A DNA stretch of 64,000 nucleotides from Membranipora membranacea (GCA_914767715.1 OU612067.1:8308001-8372000), one strand, 5' to 3'. Shown: positions 48,256-61,156, counted from the first letter of the stretch. The notes: a model not told the origin generated them from the sequence alone. Numbers and translations: made by a program.

Positions 48256-50370
48256 ATTGACAATGGTGAGGACTTCCAGTAATGTATCTGCTACCAAATA
48301 TAAGTACGCGAAATGCACAAGCGAATACCACTACTGCCTAAAATGCTCCAATTTATACTTTTTCTGTTCCTATAGTGTATTGAGGAAAGTCTGTAGGTTA
48401 TTTCCCTGTTCCCTGTTATGTCCCAATGAAAAACTCATCACTTGAGCTTTTGGTTACTTGTCATTGGGCGTCAACAGGGAAAAAGGAAACAATACAAGGA
48501 TATATGGCATTGAAACGTGGCAGTGCTGATGCAAGTTTAGCAGCGAATGACAAGATTATGTAAACATTGATGGTTCAAAATCATGGAGAGTGATCATGCA
48601 ACCTATCAAAAGTCATTTCTCTCTTTGAAAGCACATAAATGGCTGACCCTGATGAGTCTTTCCAACAGGACCATGGGCCTAATATCTCCTGCAGAACTTG
48701 ATTATTGATTGAGATATAGTTGGCGTTTGATAAATGTTAAACCATCATTAGCAATGCAGGATGAGTTGGAGCAAAAGAATGGTCGCTGTATAGAGCTCTG
48801 TATTGGGGTTGCCTTCTACCATGACATGTGAAAATGACTCTAGTCGTCATTTGGCAATAAGTTTGATAACAATTTGGTCGTTGGAAGTGTAATAGCAAAT
48901 ATCCATAAATACCGATCAAAATATCTAGTGTTTTTTCTAATCTGATTTACATTACTTGTTGCTTGCGAATGGGTGCAGCAATGTTTAGTCAAGTCTGTTA
49001 ACCTATTCAATGTTTACAGGCAGATTGAAACTAAAACGGTTATTGCAGTTAATGGTAGGTAAAAGAAAGCCTGTCTTCACTAGAATTCTCAAAACAGTAT
49101 GTACTATATCCAAAATTCCATTCCAACCTCAAGAGGTCATCTCACCCCTAATCCCTGCAAACTTTAAAAATGCTGCCTCATCTAGTATCTTTCAAGGGCA
49201 ATTTGTCCGGTGTTGTTATACACTCATTAAAAATTGTTATTTTTGAGTCGATGCTTTTTGCCTCGATGACTGAGTTGAGATGGTGCAACGGCAGGAATGT
49301 ACCAAGCCATTATAGTATTTGATAATCAAAACTAATATTTTTCCAGTAGAATTCAATGCTTTCTGCCTCGCAAACTTTTTAAATGCTCAGAAATTTAGCT
49401 GTTACTAAAATAACAATTTAATTAAATCAAATCTCAACAGAACATGATAAATGATGTTAAAGGGTTCTTAGTTTCTGTAGTTTAATATATTCTTCATTCT
49501 ACACAAAACTAGATAACAATTCGCTGTTAGGTTTCTGGAATCATGAAAGCTTGGCGCAAAATAGCTTAATATGAGGCTGGCCAACATTTACACGCCCTCC
49601 TTACTTTGAATGGACTATAGCATAGATTAATTACTCTCCTCAACTCTGGCTAATATTCACTCCTCTAGGGTACTACCTATGTCTGTGAGTAGCCCAAAGA
49701 CTGACCTGTTACTGACTAACACAAGTGTTCTGTTTACAGATTAACAACTGAGCAGGTCCAGATAAAAGGTTATTAAACATCAGAGAAATTGGATCTTAGC
49801 TTAGTTACCTATTTTCCCTGTGTTTTCGTTTTATTCACTAACAGTTATATTATTTTATTTCACCTTATTTTATATTAAATTTTATAGTACATTGCATGAA
49901 TATCGTTGTTTTAATTGACAATCTTAGTACACGCTTCATTAATAAACTAAATCAGCAGCATTATATTGCCGTTTTCTTTTGAGGGCCATTTTGGGCTAAA
50001 CCATTATAATCGATCACCAACTATTATAATTATATCTAATTACCGACAGATCACTTGTGAAACTACAATGACCTTCTACTTCTTTATACTTGCATTTTTG
50101 TTCTTTATTTTCCCCATAAGATAGTACATTAATGCCTTTCTCTGTGTTTCTGAAAAAGTCCCTGGACTTAGTTACTACCAGATAATGAAATGTACCTAAT
50201 TCAGATAGCTTTCGACTGAATGGTTGTGATGCATCATGATAAACTGTTGATAATGGATTGGATGATGAAATAGTTCCATAATGTGATTATAATTATGTAA
50301 ATACATGGGAAAACATTGAAAATTTGTTGAACATGGATTTGTGTTGATGTAGCTTTCTTCTCTCGTTTTA
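48256..50370. other. Intergenic upstream of the secreted-protein gene
   Basis: This should hold the promoter of the minus-strand secreted gene, but no TATA box or other clear element stands out. The open frame at 49010-49246 (plus) is not recognised. Otherwise the sequence is AT-rich with frequent stops. Confidence 0.4.
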
Positions 50371-50373
50371 AAC

Positions 50374-50572
50374 TCAGATAACCAAAGCAATCCGATTGCA
50401 CTGAGTGCCTCTTGAATCTTTCAGAGTTAGAGTTTGCTTGTTGCCCGACTTATACAATGCCACCAAATTATCAGTGTCCGCAGTTGACAAGGGCAGACGT
50501 AAATTTTGCATGGCTGCTAGTGAGTGCAGAGTACTGAGTGCTACCACATCCGGCAAGGCAGACTAAGCGATC
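50374..50572 (-). other. Possible minus-strand exon, unrecognised
   Basis: On the minus strand a GATCGCTTAG acceptor (about 50572) opens a frame SALPDVVALSTLHSLAAMQN that runs ~63 codons to a stop at 50374. It is Leu/Ala-rich and looks helical and protein-like. Direct-repeat words ATTCTACCTTAAGGGGC (50586) and GTTCTACCTCAAGAGGC (50801) lie just upstream, suggesting a transposon context. I do not recognise it. Confidence 0.3.
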
Positions 50573-50574
50573 CT

Positions 50575-53500
50575 ATAATAAAAGGCATTCTACCTTAAGG
50601 GGCAGCCACGGCTCAATCCTTCGTCCTCTTCCTCCACAATGTCGGACATTTAAAAACACAAAGGTTCCAATGGTTTGGAAAAAGTGGAGGAAGTATTGAA
50701 CATAGATATATCTTCTGTTGTGGTCTGACATTGTGATTTCTACTCTAGTGGGATAAACTCGGACGACTATGGCCGACCGTAGCCAAACCTATGTAAAGGC
50801 GTTCTACCTCAAGAGGCCAGACGGCAGGTGTTCCCAGGATAATACTGAGAAATGAGGCCTCAAACAGCAGAGTAACCACCTCTATGAACTACCGGACTAC
50901 TGTGGGTGTGGAAAAGAAGGAGAGGTGTGTTAAATAAGAAAAGATGAAATAGGGTGCAGAAGTGTGGCGCAACGCAACATTATTAGTTTTAACAACTAAG
51001 CTGGAATGATGGTTGAAAACCGCTGTGAGAGTGTGAGCAGTGATGTTCAATCATTTCCTAGAAATCAACCACAAGGTGGTAAGTCAAATTAATTCATGCA
51101 TTCTATAAAACAAAGGACGCTGTGACTGTCAAGCTTGAACCTCGTAATTGCTGTATGTAGTAAAATGTCTTATAAACCTATTCAGGTTGGACCAGTGCTT
51201 TATAATTAAGCATTGCAACATTTTTACTTGACAAAAAATGGAGATCCTATGACTGTGTCTGTTATAAGAAAACCTACACAGGCACACAAGCCAACAAAAT
51301 GCCATACCTCATAGTTGAGAAGGCTCATTACATAATTACAGCCGTAAAAACACACAGGGAGAGTAATTGCCATCTGCTGTCCACCTGCCCAACCACTACT
51401 GGGAGTTCAATAACTAGCTGAGGATTATAAGGCACCCAGTACTAACTGGTTCTATATAATATACTGCATGAAAACTACAACGTAGGAACTCGCAAACCAA
51501 GAAATTACTTGGAAGTTTATCCCAATTTTTGCGAGAACTAAGTTTAGCCAGCTGCTGGGCATAATTCCACGTTAATGAATGGCTTCAGAGATTGACTGCT
51601 GATTTTTGATCAGTCATTTAAACACTCAGAAACCTATAACATTGTGTTTTGGGCTGACATCTGCTCTAGCCAAAAAAAACACAACACCGAATGGTCATGG
51701 CAGTTATCAGTGGGTGGGGAGATTGAGTTGAAATTTGTTCAAGTGGGACAGTCCCACATGGAGGCAGAAAAACATGCATGTCAAGATAGAGAGGAACTCA
51801 AACTATCAATAGCTCACTAAGAAAATAAGACTTTCACGAGATCAGGATATTTTTCCGTTTCCTTTCAACTCATTAAATTAGCAGAATGAAGGATATCGGA
51901 TTTTAACTTTTGCTTTGGTTGGCCGCTATCAATGGAGGGAAAGTTGGAGGGGAGTTGAGATGGTGAAAACGCGCTTCCTGGTCAATGCAATGACTTAATA
52001 GGAGAACAATTTCGAATCTAACAACATCAGGAAAATAAATTAACATTATACGTTTGGAACAGCAAAAATTCTTTTCATCACTCACTAGTCATGGGTAAAG
52101 ACCAAACTAACACTAGACTACAATGATGTATGATAATAATAACGCAAGACATCCAGTTAAGCAGGGTTGAAGTCCTACTAGGCCATGTTTGGTATGATTT
52201 TAAAGATCTCAGGCTGAAAAGTCATTAGGGCATGTGAAATGAAACGACCAGTGAACCTAGTTGCAGTAAAACTGCTGCAAATTCTACATATTCGGATCAT
52301 AGTGGATCATAGTGATTTATTGCCTCCCCTGACCACTACGATCCTTGCTATAAGATCCAAATAAAAGTGTTTTTTTTTATTATTTTTATTTGCCCTATGA
52401 ACTCAAGATATTTGAGTTACTGGGGTAATATATCAACTTTTCGAATAGGACTGTCACTTTAAGGGTTAAGCTAGGTCATAAGGTATTTTAAAGATCATAA
52501 AACCCAAGACCTACAAATTTATGTTCTCGGTGCATAATATTGTATATTATTTTTTTTATATTCTATTGCTTTTGCCTATAAAGAAATCTTCTAGCCTGAA
52601 ACACATGCTATTCCTATATGCGAGACTTACGTTGGATACCGAGGACATGACTCAAAACTTATACTTTTATCATGTTTTTGTAGCAATAAAATTCAAAATT
52701 TCTGAACAGCAAGTGGCAGCTGAGGCATACTTCCAATTTATCTCAAAGACAATTTAAAATTATTCTATCAATATTTTGCCTCTTGTATAAATCTTTCTTT
52801 GTGTTCTCCACAGGATGGTCAATTCAGGCTTCTGCCTATAAGATTAAATAAACCAGTGAGGATGTCACCTACAATAGAAGCAAAGAGTCAGTTCGAAAAA
52901 TAGAAAGTGTAATGTGTCAAATACAGCATTGAATTATGTTATATTAGGTTATGTCATACTGTGCCCAAAAATATTAATTTTATATTTAATCTGATATTCA
53001 ACAAATTATTATTGATAATTATGTTAAGGCATCAGAGAAGGAGAAAATCTCGCTTGATCATTATGCTCTTCGCATTTTTCCTATGAATTTGTCTCATATA
53101 TTAACTTATTGCAGAGCCTGAGGTCCTACTCCGAAAGAACAGTGGTGGAGACGCACCAATCCTACCTCAAATCCCTCTTAGGGTTGGGCTTTTCCCGAGT
53201 GTACTTCAAGAGGAACCAGTGATCAGCACAAATATGATCGACAGTAATTATGCACAGGATCTGGTACCGCCCGTAAGCGTTACGTCTACTTGACTGTAAT
53301 GGATTTGTATGACCGACGCAATTGTTATCCAAGCTAATGATGCTATCGGAGTACCTTCAACAAAACAATTTGTTCTTTTGCAATGCGTGTCAAATTTATA
53401 GCTGTTTAACTGGGACTGTTTTATTCCACAACAGGTTATAAAACATTTATTAAATATCTGTACCCACTCTCTGAGCTCAGTAACACTGATATTTTCCTGT

Positions 53501-55625
53501 CGGAGCTGACTTATGTCCATCAGAAGTCTTGCTTGATTTGGCTTTGTTAAGTACCAACACAAAAATAATACTTATAGGCATTGAATTACCAAAATAAGAC
53601 ATTTTAATCTAACCAAGTGGAAAGCTTTGCAGAGTCAGCGGAATGACAGGAACCGATTATGGATTTTAGATTGTAAATATTAAAGAAATCTCGGGAGATA
53701 GTTTTTAACAATGTTTTCACTATTTCAACTCATAGACAATATAATGACAACCTTATCAACTCAAACCAAGTAAATTTTCGCCACAATTCGGCATCCAACT
53801 AGACCGACTCGCTACACCTATTGCCATGCGCTGTTTACCTACAACCTCAAAAAGCCAAATGATCTTCAAGTCATTAACCATTATTTATCATCATTTTATG
53901 TTACATTTTGTCTTCACATCTCAGCGCATACAATAACAGTCTGTCACTGCTCTCATTTATTTGTAATTTTTAACATGAAAATACTCTTGTACAAGGATGA
54001 CTGCTTTTTTGTTATCATATGCCCAGTTTACATTTGTCAATTGATAGATATAGTCTCATCGAAGAAACAGCTAATCTTGGACATGATGTGAGGCCCTTAA
54101 TTGGGAAAAAGTTAAAAGCACTGGGTTATTAGGGAATATTGAAGCTAATTTATATTAAACAGGTCTTGCTCTGATTCATTCTCCCATTGTGATGAGTGAC
54201 AGGATAAGGTTCTAGAAAAGTTCAAATTTTGCCATGCAAGTATTAATTCATATTTTTGGAGATATGTTTGTAGACATGTCAGACAGGAAGCTTTGAGGGA
54301 TAGGTTATTTGATGCTTCCTACAGAACCGTATTGTTGAGTAGACAGTCCACTGCAAAATTAATCATGATCACCAAAACGCACTCGGGTAGCTGCTAAGTG
54401 AAAATACTTTTTTCATTTCTAGTAAAGCTGGCAGGAGACAATTCATCATCAAGCAGCTAGCCAAGCAAAACATCAACAATAAAACTAGCCTATAAAACTT
54501 TTTGTGGAATGAGTGTTGTTATTAACTTGCAATATTATTATTATTATTATTATTATGGTAATTTACCTACCAAAAAAATCAAGCTGTCCAACCGTGTCAT
54601 CAAATGCCCATCATCCGTCAAGCCACGGACAACTTAGCAGATGTAGGAAACACAGGTGACATAATCAATGCTTAGTAAGACAAAACGCCTACAGATGGTG
54701 TTTTAGTTTCTGGAAACTCTTCTCTGACAGCTTCAGAGCAGTTGGGTGCAGACATGTACACAACTGGTAAGTACAGTTTTTTTTCCACATTATCTTATGA
54801 TCCTGAACTATCCAAGTCAGAAAAAAAGAGCTATCAATATTTCCATTTCACAAACAAAACTTCACACTTCCCAATGCGAAAGGTATGAGAAACCCTACAG
54901 GGCCTGCAAACTAAGCGGCTCACATGATCAATGCTGGTCATTTGTTTCAGAGTTTAGAAATACTGATAAATGAGCTGAAGCACAAATCACTTCAAGCCTC
55001 GCAACCAAATGATGCTGACAACCACCATAGGTTCCGTTAAACGATTTAAATAGAGTAAATCCAACCTGCATCATCAACAGTAGCCGAAGTTGATGTCTTC
55101 ATGTTTTCAACCACCAACAGGATATATATAAGGGCGGAGTTGAGTGATTGTTGGATGGCGATGTTGAAGTAAGAAAAATAACGCAATGGGTGGAAAAGGC
55201 CAGAAAGGAAAAACCCTCTTGTTGACTTCACTGGCATGATGTCGAATGCCAGCAGACAACAAAGTGAAGGTTATACTACTAACAGGTATGATCAAAGGAT
55301 AGAGAGATACAATCATTAGGATACCGGGGTTGCTTGACTAGCTCAAGCTATTTCTCAGTTATTCATTTTTCCTTGCCTTACCCTGTGATGTAAGATCCTG
55401 TGTGCCACAGGTAGTGGCTGACTTTGGCAATGAATTGAGGCACCTGTTGAGCGGCAATCTTAATTTTGATTGAGCAGACATTCGTAGAACATAAGGGTAG
55501 AAGAGATAAAAAAAGGCGGACATTTGTCAGAAAACAATTAACTTCTGAAATGCAAATCAAGTTGTGATTGATTGTGGTCTATTGCTGCAAGATTCAAAAT
55601 AGGATGGTAAACCTTGGTTTTGGCG
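50575..55625. other. Long stretch with only weak exon candidates
   Basis: Two plus-strand segments have good acceptors: 52815-52905 (CTCCACAG, frame DGQFRLLPIRLNKPV, then stop) and 53115-53222 (TTATTGCAG, frame SLRSYSERTVVETHQSYLKS, then stop). The latter is also open in another frame (LLRKNSGGDAPILPQIPLRV) to about 53293. No family is recognised. An (ATT)n microsatellite lies at 54532-54556. The rest is unremarkable. Confidence 0.3.
54532..54556. repeat. (ATT)n microsatellite
   Basis: About eight perfect ATT units. No gene is adjacent. Confidence 0.9.
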
Positions 55626-55630
55626 TATTC

Positions 55631-55636
55631 TTTATT
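55631..55636 (-). promoter_or_regulatory. Probable polyadenylation signal of PSMD5
   Basis: TTTATT on the plus strand is AATAAA on the minus strand, in the context CAATAAAGA. It lies about 270 bp downstream of the PSMD5 stop codon, a normal 3' UTR length. Confidence 0.55.
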
Positions 55637-55903
55637 GTTTCGGGAATTTGGAATATATCAAGCAGTAACAAAAAGTATCTGATTTCAGGTATGCGAGACC
55701 ATAATTGAACATTAATCTATAATGAAAGGAGTCAAGGATGAAGCTGACGTGAACATCAGAGCATGACATATAAATCATTGCACTAAAATGACTTTTCATA
55801 CAATATTGCGGAATTTGAAAGCTTCAGAGCATCCATACATTTCTAGACACTTACGCCTTGCTGCCAATTTTTGAAAATGTAGAACAATTAATTGTAAATA
55901 CTC

Positions 55904-57490
55904 TCATGCCTCTTCCATAGCAACCTGTGATGTTGCCTGAACAAAGAGTGGTCCCTGTCTCTCATAGATCTAAAACGGAATGTAACCAATTGACTATCGA
56001 TTATGTTGTGAACTGCAAATTTGCAATTCCATCAAACAAAGAATCCAAGACAACCGAGCAGCATAACCAATCCACCAAGGTTAATGTAATATGACAGGTA
56101 CCTTGAGTTTGAGAATGTAGGGGGCAGCAAACACCACACCGGCAGTTGGTGATGAGAGAAGCTTGAGAATAACACTAAATTTCAAATCAAGCCCTGACTT
56201 TTCCTTTTCTGTATTCCGGTCCAATAGATATTCACAGAATGTTGCATGATCTCTCATCGCCTGGAATCAAAATTAGTAAATTTTACAGAAGGTAGCGGAC
56301 ACTGCTAATTGAGCGATTTTTGTTCCAAGAAAAACATTTAAACAACCACCCCTAGAAGCTGTTACAAAAGGTTGACATGATCTATTGTTTTTTGTATTAT
56401 TATTATTGAGCACGCCTGCATTGATAATGAGCCTACCTTCTGTCCCCAGCTCTGGTCTGCCATCCCAAGATATATCCTTAGCACAGCTAGTCTTGGCTCC
56501 ATGATAGGATTTTTTGATACACTCAGCAAAAACTCCAAAGGGTTGCGATCCATTTCTTGAAACCATGCCTCACAACTTAACTTAGTTTCCTCACTTGCAT
56601 TGACAGACACTGTCATCATACTTGCAAGGCAATGCAACGATAGCAGGCGTAGCTCACTGTTGCCTGTCTTTGCAAGGTGTCCTATTCGACGGACTGTGTT
56701 TGTGAACCTAGGGCCTACAAGAAGAATATGCCACAGTTTACTTTAGGACAATGACTAACAACATCTCTTTCACAGCTCTATAGCTTGTAAATCCTTTTAG
56801 ACGATCAACTCGAGGCATACTAAGGGGCGGGTTATACAAGTGACCTTTACTGTCACTTACCTAGCCGGTTCAAGACCTGCTTGCCATCATCTGATGATGC
56901 GATTCCAGTAAGAGAATCCAGTGCATTCTCAAGCAATTCAGTGCTCGTCTCCTCTGTTATCAGAGTACACAGTTTGATGAAATAGTGTCCATTCTCCTCA
57001 TATACCTTCTCAGGAAATGCTCTTGATACAGCAGCAAAGAATTTCAAGATTGCTAGAACAGAATGTTTGTATTTTTTCACTTTTTGGAATGAACACCCTG
57101 AACCTATGCACACAACAAATAATATCTTCAAAAGAAGATTCTCATAACTCATGATTCATCATCCGTAAATTTTCTTGACAAAACGTGGAGTAATCTGTCA
57201 AAGCATCAACTTGTGTCTACACTATGGTTACACGCACCTGGTTGTATCAGCATTGCAAATGTGTTTTCCCCATCTTCCAGAACCGAAAGAAGAGTAGCAA
57301 ACACATCCTGACTAGATAGCCATGAGTAGCCGTGGCGAACACAACCAAGACCAGTGAGCATCTCTACAGCTACTGCCTGACTTAAAATGTCAGCTGTATC
57401 ATTTATCTTAGATAACAGCATGTGAAGCAATGTGTTGGTCTCGCATATCCGCATAGCGCCTGTTGAAGAGGCACAGCAATCCACCACTAT
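55904..57490 (-). CDS. PSMD5: 26S proteasome assembly chaperone PSMD5 (S5b), C-terminal five exons
   Basis: Minus-strand exons 57490-57238, 57052-56861, 56714-56437, 56260-56102 and 55969-55904 join in phase to give 315 residues and a stop. They align in order with PSMD5, a HEAT/ARM-repeat chaperone that binds the ATPase Rpt1/Rpt2 pair and helps assemble the 19S base in the cytosol. Anchors are VEMLTGLGCVRHGYSWL, DSLTGIASSDDGKQVLNRLG, EAWFQEMDRNPLEFLLS, MADQSWGQK, EYLLDRNTEKEKSGLDLK and the ending GPLFVQATSQVAMEEA. Donors are GTGCGT, GTAAGT, GTAGGC and GTACCT; all acceptors are AG. The vertebrate protein is about 500 residues, so roughly the first 190 are missing. Exon 57490 starts in phase 0 after a proper TCTTTAG acceptor, which implies upstream exons. 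I could not find them before the window ends. They may lie beyond it, past the piggyBac and repeat insertions, or be lost. Confidence 0.88.
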
Positions 57491-58069
57491 CTAAAGACAT
57501 CAAAGATATTATTACAATAATGGTGTCAGAGCACCGCCAACAAATTGAGATATCTGTCATAAACTCAGAGATTCTCAAGTCACAACTGCCAGATGAAATT
57601 GGAAAAGAATTAAATGTGTGTATTTCCTCCAGTGGCATCACTCCCTACTGCTGTTTTCAAAATCAGAGTGAATATCTTGAATTCACTCGAAGCATATTTT
57701 TACTGTAGCTTATTATTTTAGAGTGAAAAGGGGAAAATAGTATATTTAACAGTGGAGAGAAGGTGGGCGTTATTCATGCCATTATGTGACTGCATGAAGT
57801 ATAAATGTGAAAGTGTCAGTGTCATGACTTTGCACTCTAAACTTAGAGAATCGTCCATCTGCTTTCCATTCCTCCCTACAGTAGTTGTGTATAATAATTA
57901 TAAGTGTGATATTTGCCTGTAGATGAAATTGAGAAGATTTTCTAGTGATAGGAATTGTGGAGATCAAAAAACTGGAGTAAGAGTTATCTTGTAGACATTG
58001 GGGACACAAGCAAACAGGACTTTATGGCTTAATAACGACAATGTTAGATGTTAGCAGTATGTAAGGGTA
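57491..58069. other. Upstream intron or flank of PSMD5
   Basis: Open frames exist on both strands at 57463-57708 (plus, with QLPDEIGKELNVCISSSG) and 57408-57641 (minus), but neither resembles PSMD5 and neither has a splice donor leading into the exon at 57490. It is most likely intron sequence. Confidence 0.4.
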
Positions 58070-58104
58070 TGCCAGTAACTCGGCCACCGGTGGGTCAGAG
58101 CCTG
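58070..58104 (+). repeat. Left remnant of a coding-like tandem repeat split by piggyBac
   Basis: AACTCGGCCACCGGTGGGTC and AGAGCCTG match the repeat units at 61.2-61.4 kb (AACTCGGTCACCTGTTGGGC, AGAGCCCA). Read across the piggyBac target site, this remnant runs straight into CAGTCAGAAGAC at 61165, as in the intact units. So the array existed before the transposon landed. Confidence 0.7.
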
Positions 58105-58391
58105 TTAACCATTTCAAGTGCACAATCTGCTTTAGCGGTTTGGAGTTGTTCTCCTTTCTAGTTAATAATCTGTTTTAGCTGTTTGCAGGCTATAAGTCGT
58201 GTTCTCCCTATTTTAAAGGGTTTCCAGCCATGAAAACTATTTAAGACTGGTACCAAATGATAGCCAACATTCAGAACTGCTTTCTTATTGGATAAAATTA
58301 TAGGTGTTACAGTATGAAATTTTACGAAAATTAAGTTTTAGTGCTACCAGTCTAGGAAATCAAAATAAATGGCGCAGCATCATGGCTGAAA

Positions 58392-60433
58392 ATGAAATGG
58401 TGTGATGAGAGGTTTTTAAATGTTGTGGACAATGTTGGACCCTGGGACTATGACCAACTACTTGATGTAGATGTAGAAAATGATGGAGATTCTTTTTGGA
58501 GGCTTGGGGAAGATGAAATAGAGGAGGAAAGACCTGGTAGTAGAGAGTTAGTAGATGACTTTTCGGATCCAACAGACTCGGTTTCCACTGATGATGACAA
58601 TGTTCCTACTCTGACTGATGAATTGCTAGTGGTTTTTTCCGGAATAAGACATGCTCAGTCAACCTGTGTGGGACTTCAGGAGTGAGCAATATCCAGAACC
58701 GAATGATCCTTTCACACTCAAGAAACAACAAGGGCCTGTTTTAGATGATACTATTCTGACTAGAGAGAGCAATGAAGTAGAATTCTTTCACCTATTCAAC
58801 ACTAAGGATATCATCCAACAGGTAGATCTACTGAATACAATTAATTTCAACTCAAGTGAGCTCTGACAGTCAATTAGGTCTGAAATACTTTGTCAATAGA
58901 AACCTCTAAAAGATAGCCTGAATCTACACAAAACTTACCAACCCAATTTATTTAAAATTAAATAAATTAAATCAATTATAATTATTCATGTCTACAGATA
59001 TGTGACTGGACTAATGCTCAAGCTACCGCGACCCAACTACGCCCACAACCTACGGAAAATGGAAACGCTTGGACATTGATGAACTGTGCGCATATTACGC
59101 AGCACAAACATTCCTTGAGCTCATATGGAGAGACAGGTTGGAAAGTATCTGGCACGACGGAGAACTTCTTCCTTCCAAATATGCCAGTGGTGAGCGAGGT
59201 GTTTACTTATTGTAGATATAAGCAAATAACCAAGTACTTACATTACTACGCACCCAATACTCCACCAGCCCCAGATGATCCTACTAGAGATCGAGCCTTC
59301 AAGATCAGAAATCTAGTCAACCACATGAAAGATTTATTCCCTAAGTACTTCGAATGCGGTGAGGACGTCGTTATCGATGAGTGTGTGGTACCATTTAGAG
59401 GGTGCATAAAATCAAAATGTGTTTCAAAGCCTGTCAAATGGGGTATCAAGTTATGGATGATTTGCGATTCCAAGTCTTGATACTGCCATAGCTGACATTT
59501 ATAGCAGTAAAGACGCAGATTTTGAGCATTTGGAGAATGTCGGTACCACTTCTGTGGTTGTTGTGAAACTCTGCCAGTCATTTTACAACACCTCCCATAC
59601 TGTGTATACCGATTGATATTACACTAGTCCCATTGTTGCTTATTATCTGTCCCAACTTAAACTGCGATTTTGTGGAGCGGTTATGATCAATCAGAAACAA
59701 CTTTCCCAAAGAGTTGATAGTTCGAGGTCGTGCACCTGAGCAGGGTTCGTTTGAATGGAAGCAATGCCACAACACAGGTATAGTTGCAACAAGATGATAA
59801 GATAAACGACCTATTTACTTCATCTCAACCGGACTGCTTCCAGCGTACCCAAACTGTTCTGTGATACGCCATGATAAACAAGGAAATGAACTGACTGTCA
59901 GCTGCACACCAGCTGTGAAGCAGTACAATGCTATGATGGACGGAGTAGACATGTCGGCTAAAATGGCCAGGCTAGACAAGTCTAGGAAAATGTATCGCTG
60001 GTACTCCAGAATAGATCGCAAAATGGTTATGTTATCAATGGTAAGTTCGTTTCTGATTTACAAAGCTCAACCGGGTAAACAGATCGAGCTGCGCACGTTT
60101 GTTCTCCGTGTCATTCACAAGCTAATCAAACACAATAGTTTTCGTTAACGAGAGGCTAGCAGACCAAAGACTTTGCCATCTGATCACACCTGGTTGGTAG
60201 AGACCGCTCATTTCCCAGCAAAAGGTGTCAGTATTGTGTTTGTGTTGTGTTGTGTGTAGGCTACAGAAAAACATAAGCGGTACAACAAGTCCGATGGCGG
60301 TAATGTAAAATATAGTGACCATCCATTCAAGAAATCCAAAACAGGTACAATGTGTAAAGCTTGCAATGTTTACCTATGTTCACCAAAGTCTTGCTTTGCA
60401 GACTTTCACTCAAAAGTTGAGTTTTGGAATTGA
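58392..60433 (+). pseudogene. Broken piggyBac transposase
   Basis: The frames follow the family order. First is an acidic N-terminus (58392-58685; DNVGPWDYDQLLDVDVEND). After a frame change comes DPFTLKK...QQGPVLDDT and FFHLFNTKDIIQQVD (to 58866). After an AT-rich gap comes YCRYKQITKYLHYYAP, then VVIDECVVPFRGC and KPVKWGIKLWMI (to 59480), holding the first catalytic Asp. A further frame change gives SHTVYTD with a stop where the family has Asn, then YNAMMDGVDMSAKMARLDKS (59920-59985). In the last piece the usual second Asp after GVD reads Ser. The Cys-rich C-terminal finger (MCKACNVYLCSPKSCFADFH) is at 60350-60415. At least three frame changes and several stops show it is inactive. The intact enzyme cuts and pastes DNA at TTAA. 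Confidence 0.88.
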
Positions 60434-60479
60434 GCCTAATAATTTGTGATTATTCTTTTTATATTTTACTGTTCTCTTT

Positions 60480-60653
60480 CTGTTTATATGGTTCATATGT
60501 CTTTATACTTTCACACGCATGTTCTGTTTATACCGTTTATATGTCCTTATACTTCTATACACAGGCTCTGTTTATACAGTTTATACATCATTATACTTTT
60601 GTACACAGCCTCTGTTTATACAGTTCATACGTCTTTATACTTTCATTGTTTTA
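60480..60653. repeat. 44-bp minisatellite inside piggyBac
   Basis: About four units begin with CTGTTTATA and contain GTTYATAYGTCYTTATACTT. Units start at 60480, then every 44 bp. The open frame across them (Tyr/Leu/Phe-rich) is a by-product of the repeat, not a gene. Confidence 0.8.
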
Positions 60654-60734
60654 TCTTTCCAACATTGTTAACTGTAAAACATGTATAAATATTCTAAATC
60701 TAGTAAGCAATGCAATATTTCGACAAATTTCCAT

Positions 60735-61140
60735 AGCCAGTTTAGGTCATCATCACTCAGTCAATTTTTACACAAAAACATATATTCACATATCAGCAGA
60801 TAGACAATTTTCTACTGATCAAGAATATATACGTTTGCCTTATCAAAGTGTAAAAATTTTGGGCTATAATACGCAATTAGTACATAACCGCCTTACTGGC
60901 TAATCGCTGCCGGTGAATTTTACCCTTGTATTTTGTTTAGATTAGCATCACTCTGTCAGCTGTTACACCACAACATAGAGTGGCATACTAACAGATAGAT
61001 AATTTTTTACTGATCAAGAATAATATGGATGTGCAATATCAAAAAATTAATACTTATGGCTCTAATTAGGCAATCACTACATCACCGCCTAACTTTCTGA
61101 TTGCTGCCAGGGAATTGTACCGCTATGACATAACCGCATA
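60735..61140. repeat. ~207-bp direct repeat near the piggyBac right end
   Basis: Two diverged units share, in order, CATCACTC, GTCA-TTACAC, CAGATAGA, TTTTTACTGATCAAGAAT, GGCT-TAAT, CGCAATTAGTACAT-like and ACCGCCT, then GCTGCC-GTGAATTTTACC. Subterminal repeats like this can bind transposase in piggyBac elements, but that role here is inference. Confidence 0.65.
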
Positions 61141-61156
61141 ATTTATTGTACTTGAA

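Noticed and set aside
55046-55316. A seven-transmembrane receptor fragment on the minus strand (SLNSALIYIL)
   Set aside because: It resembles a TM7 sequence only loosely, lacks the NPxxY motif, and no neighbouring receptor exons were found.
57408-57708. Upstream PSMD5 exon
   Set aside because: The open frames there do not resemble PSMD5 and lack a suitable donor into the exon at 57490.
60424-60903. A 159-codon open frame at the piggyBac right end
   Set aside because: It runs through a 44-bp minisatellite and AT-rich sequence after the transposase stop. Its Tyr/Leu-rich composition is set by the repeat.
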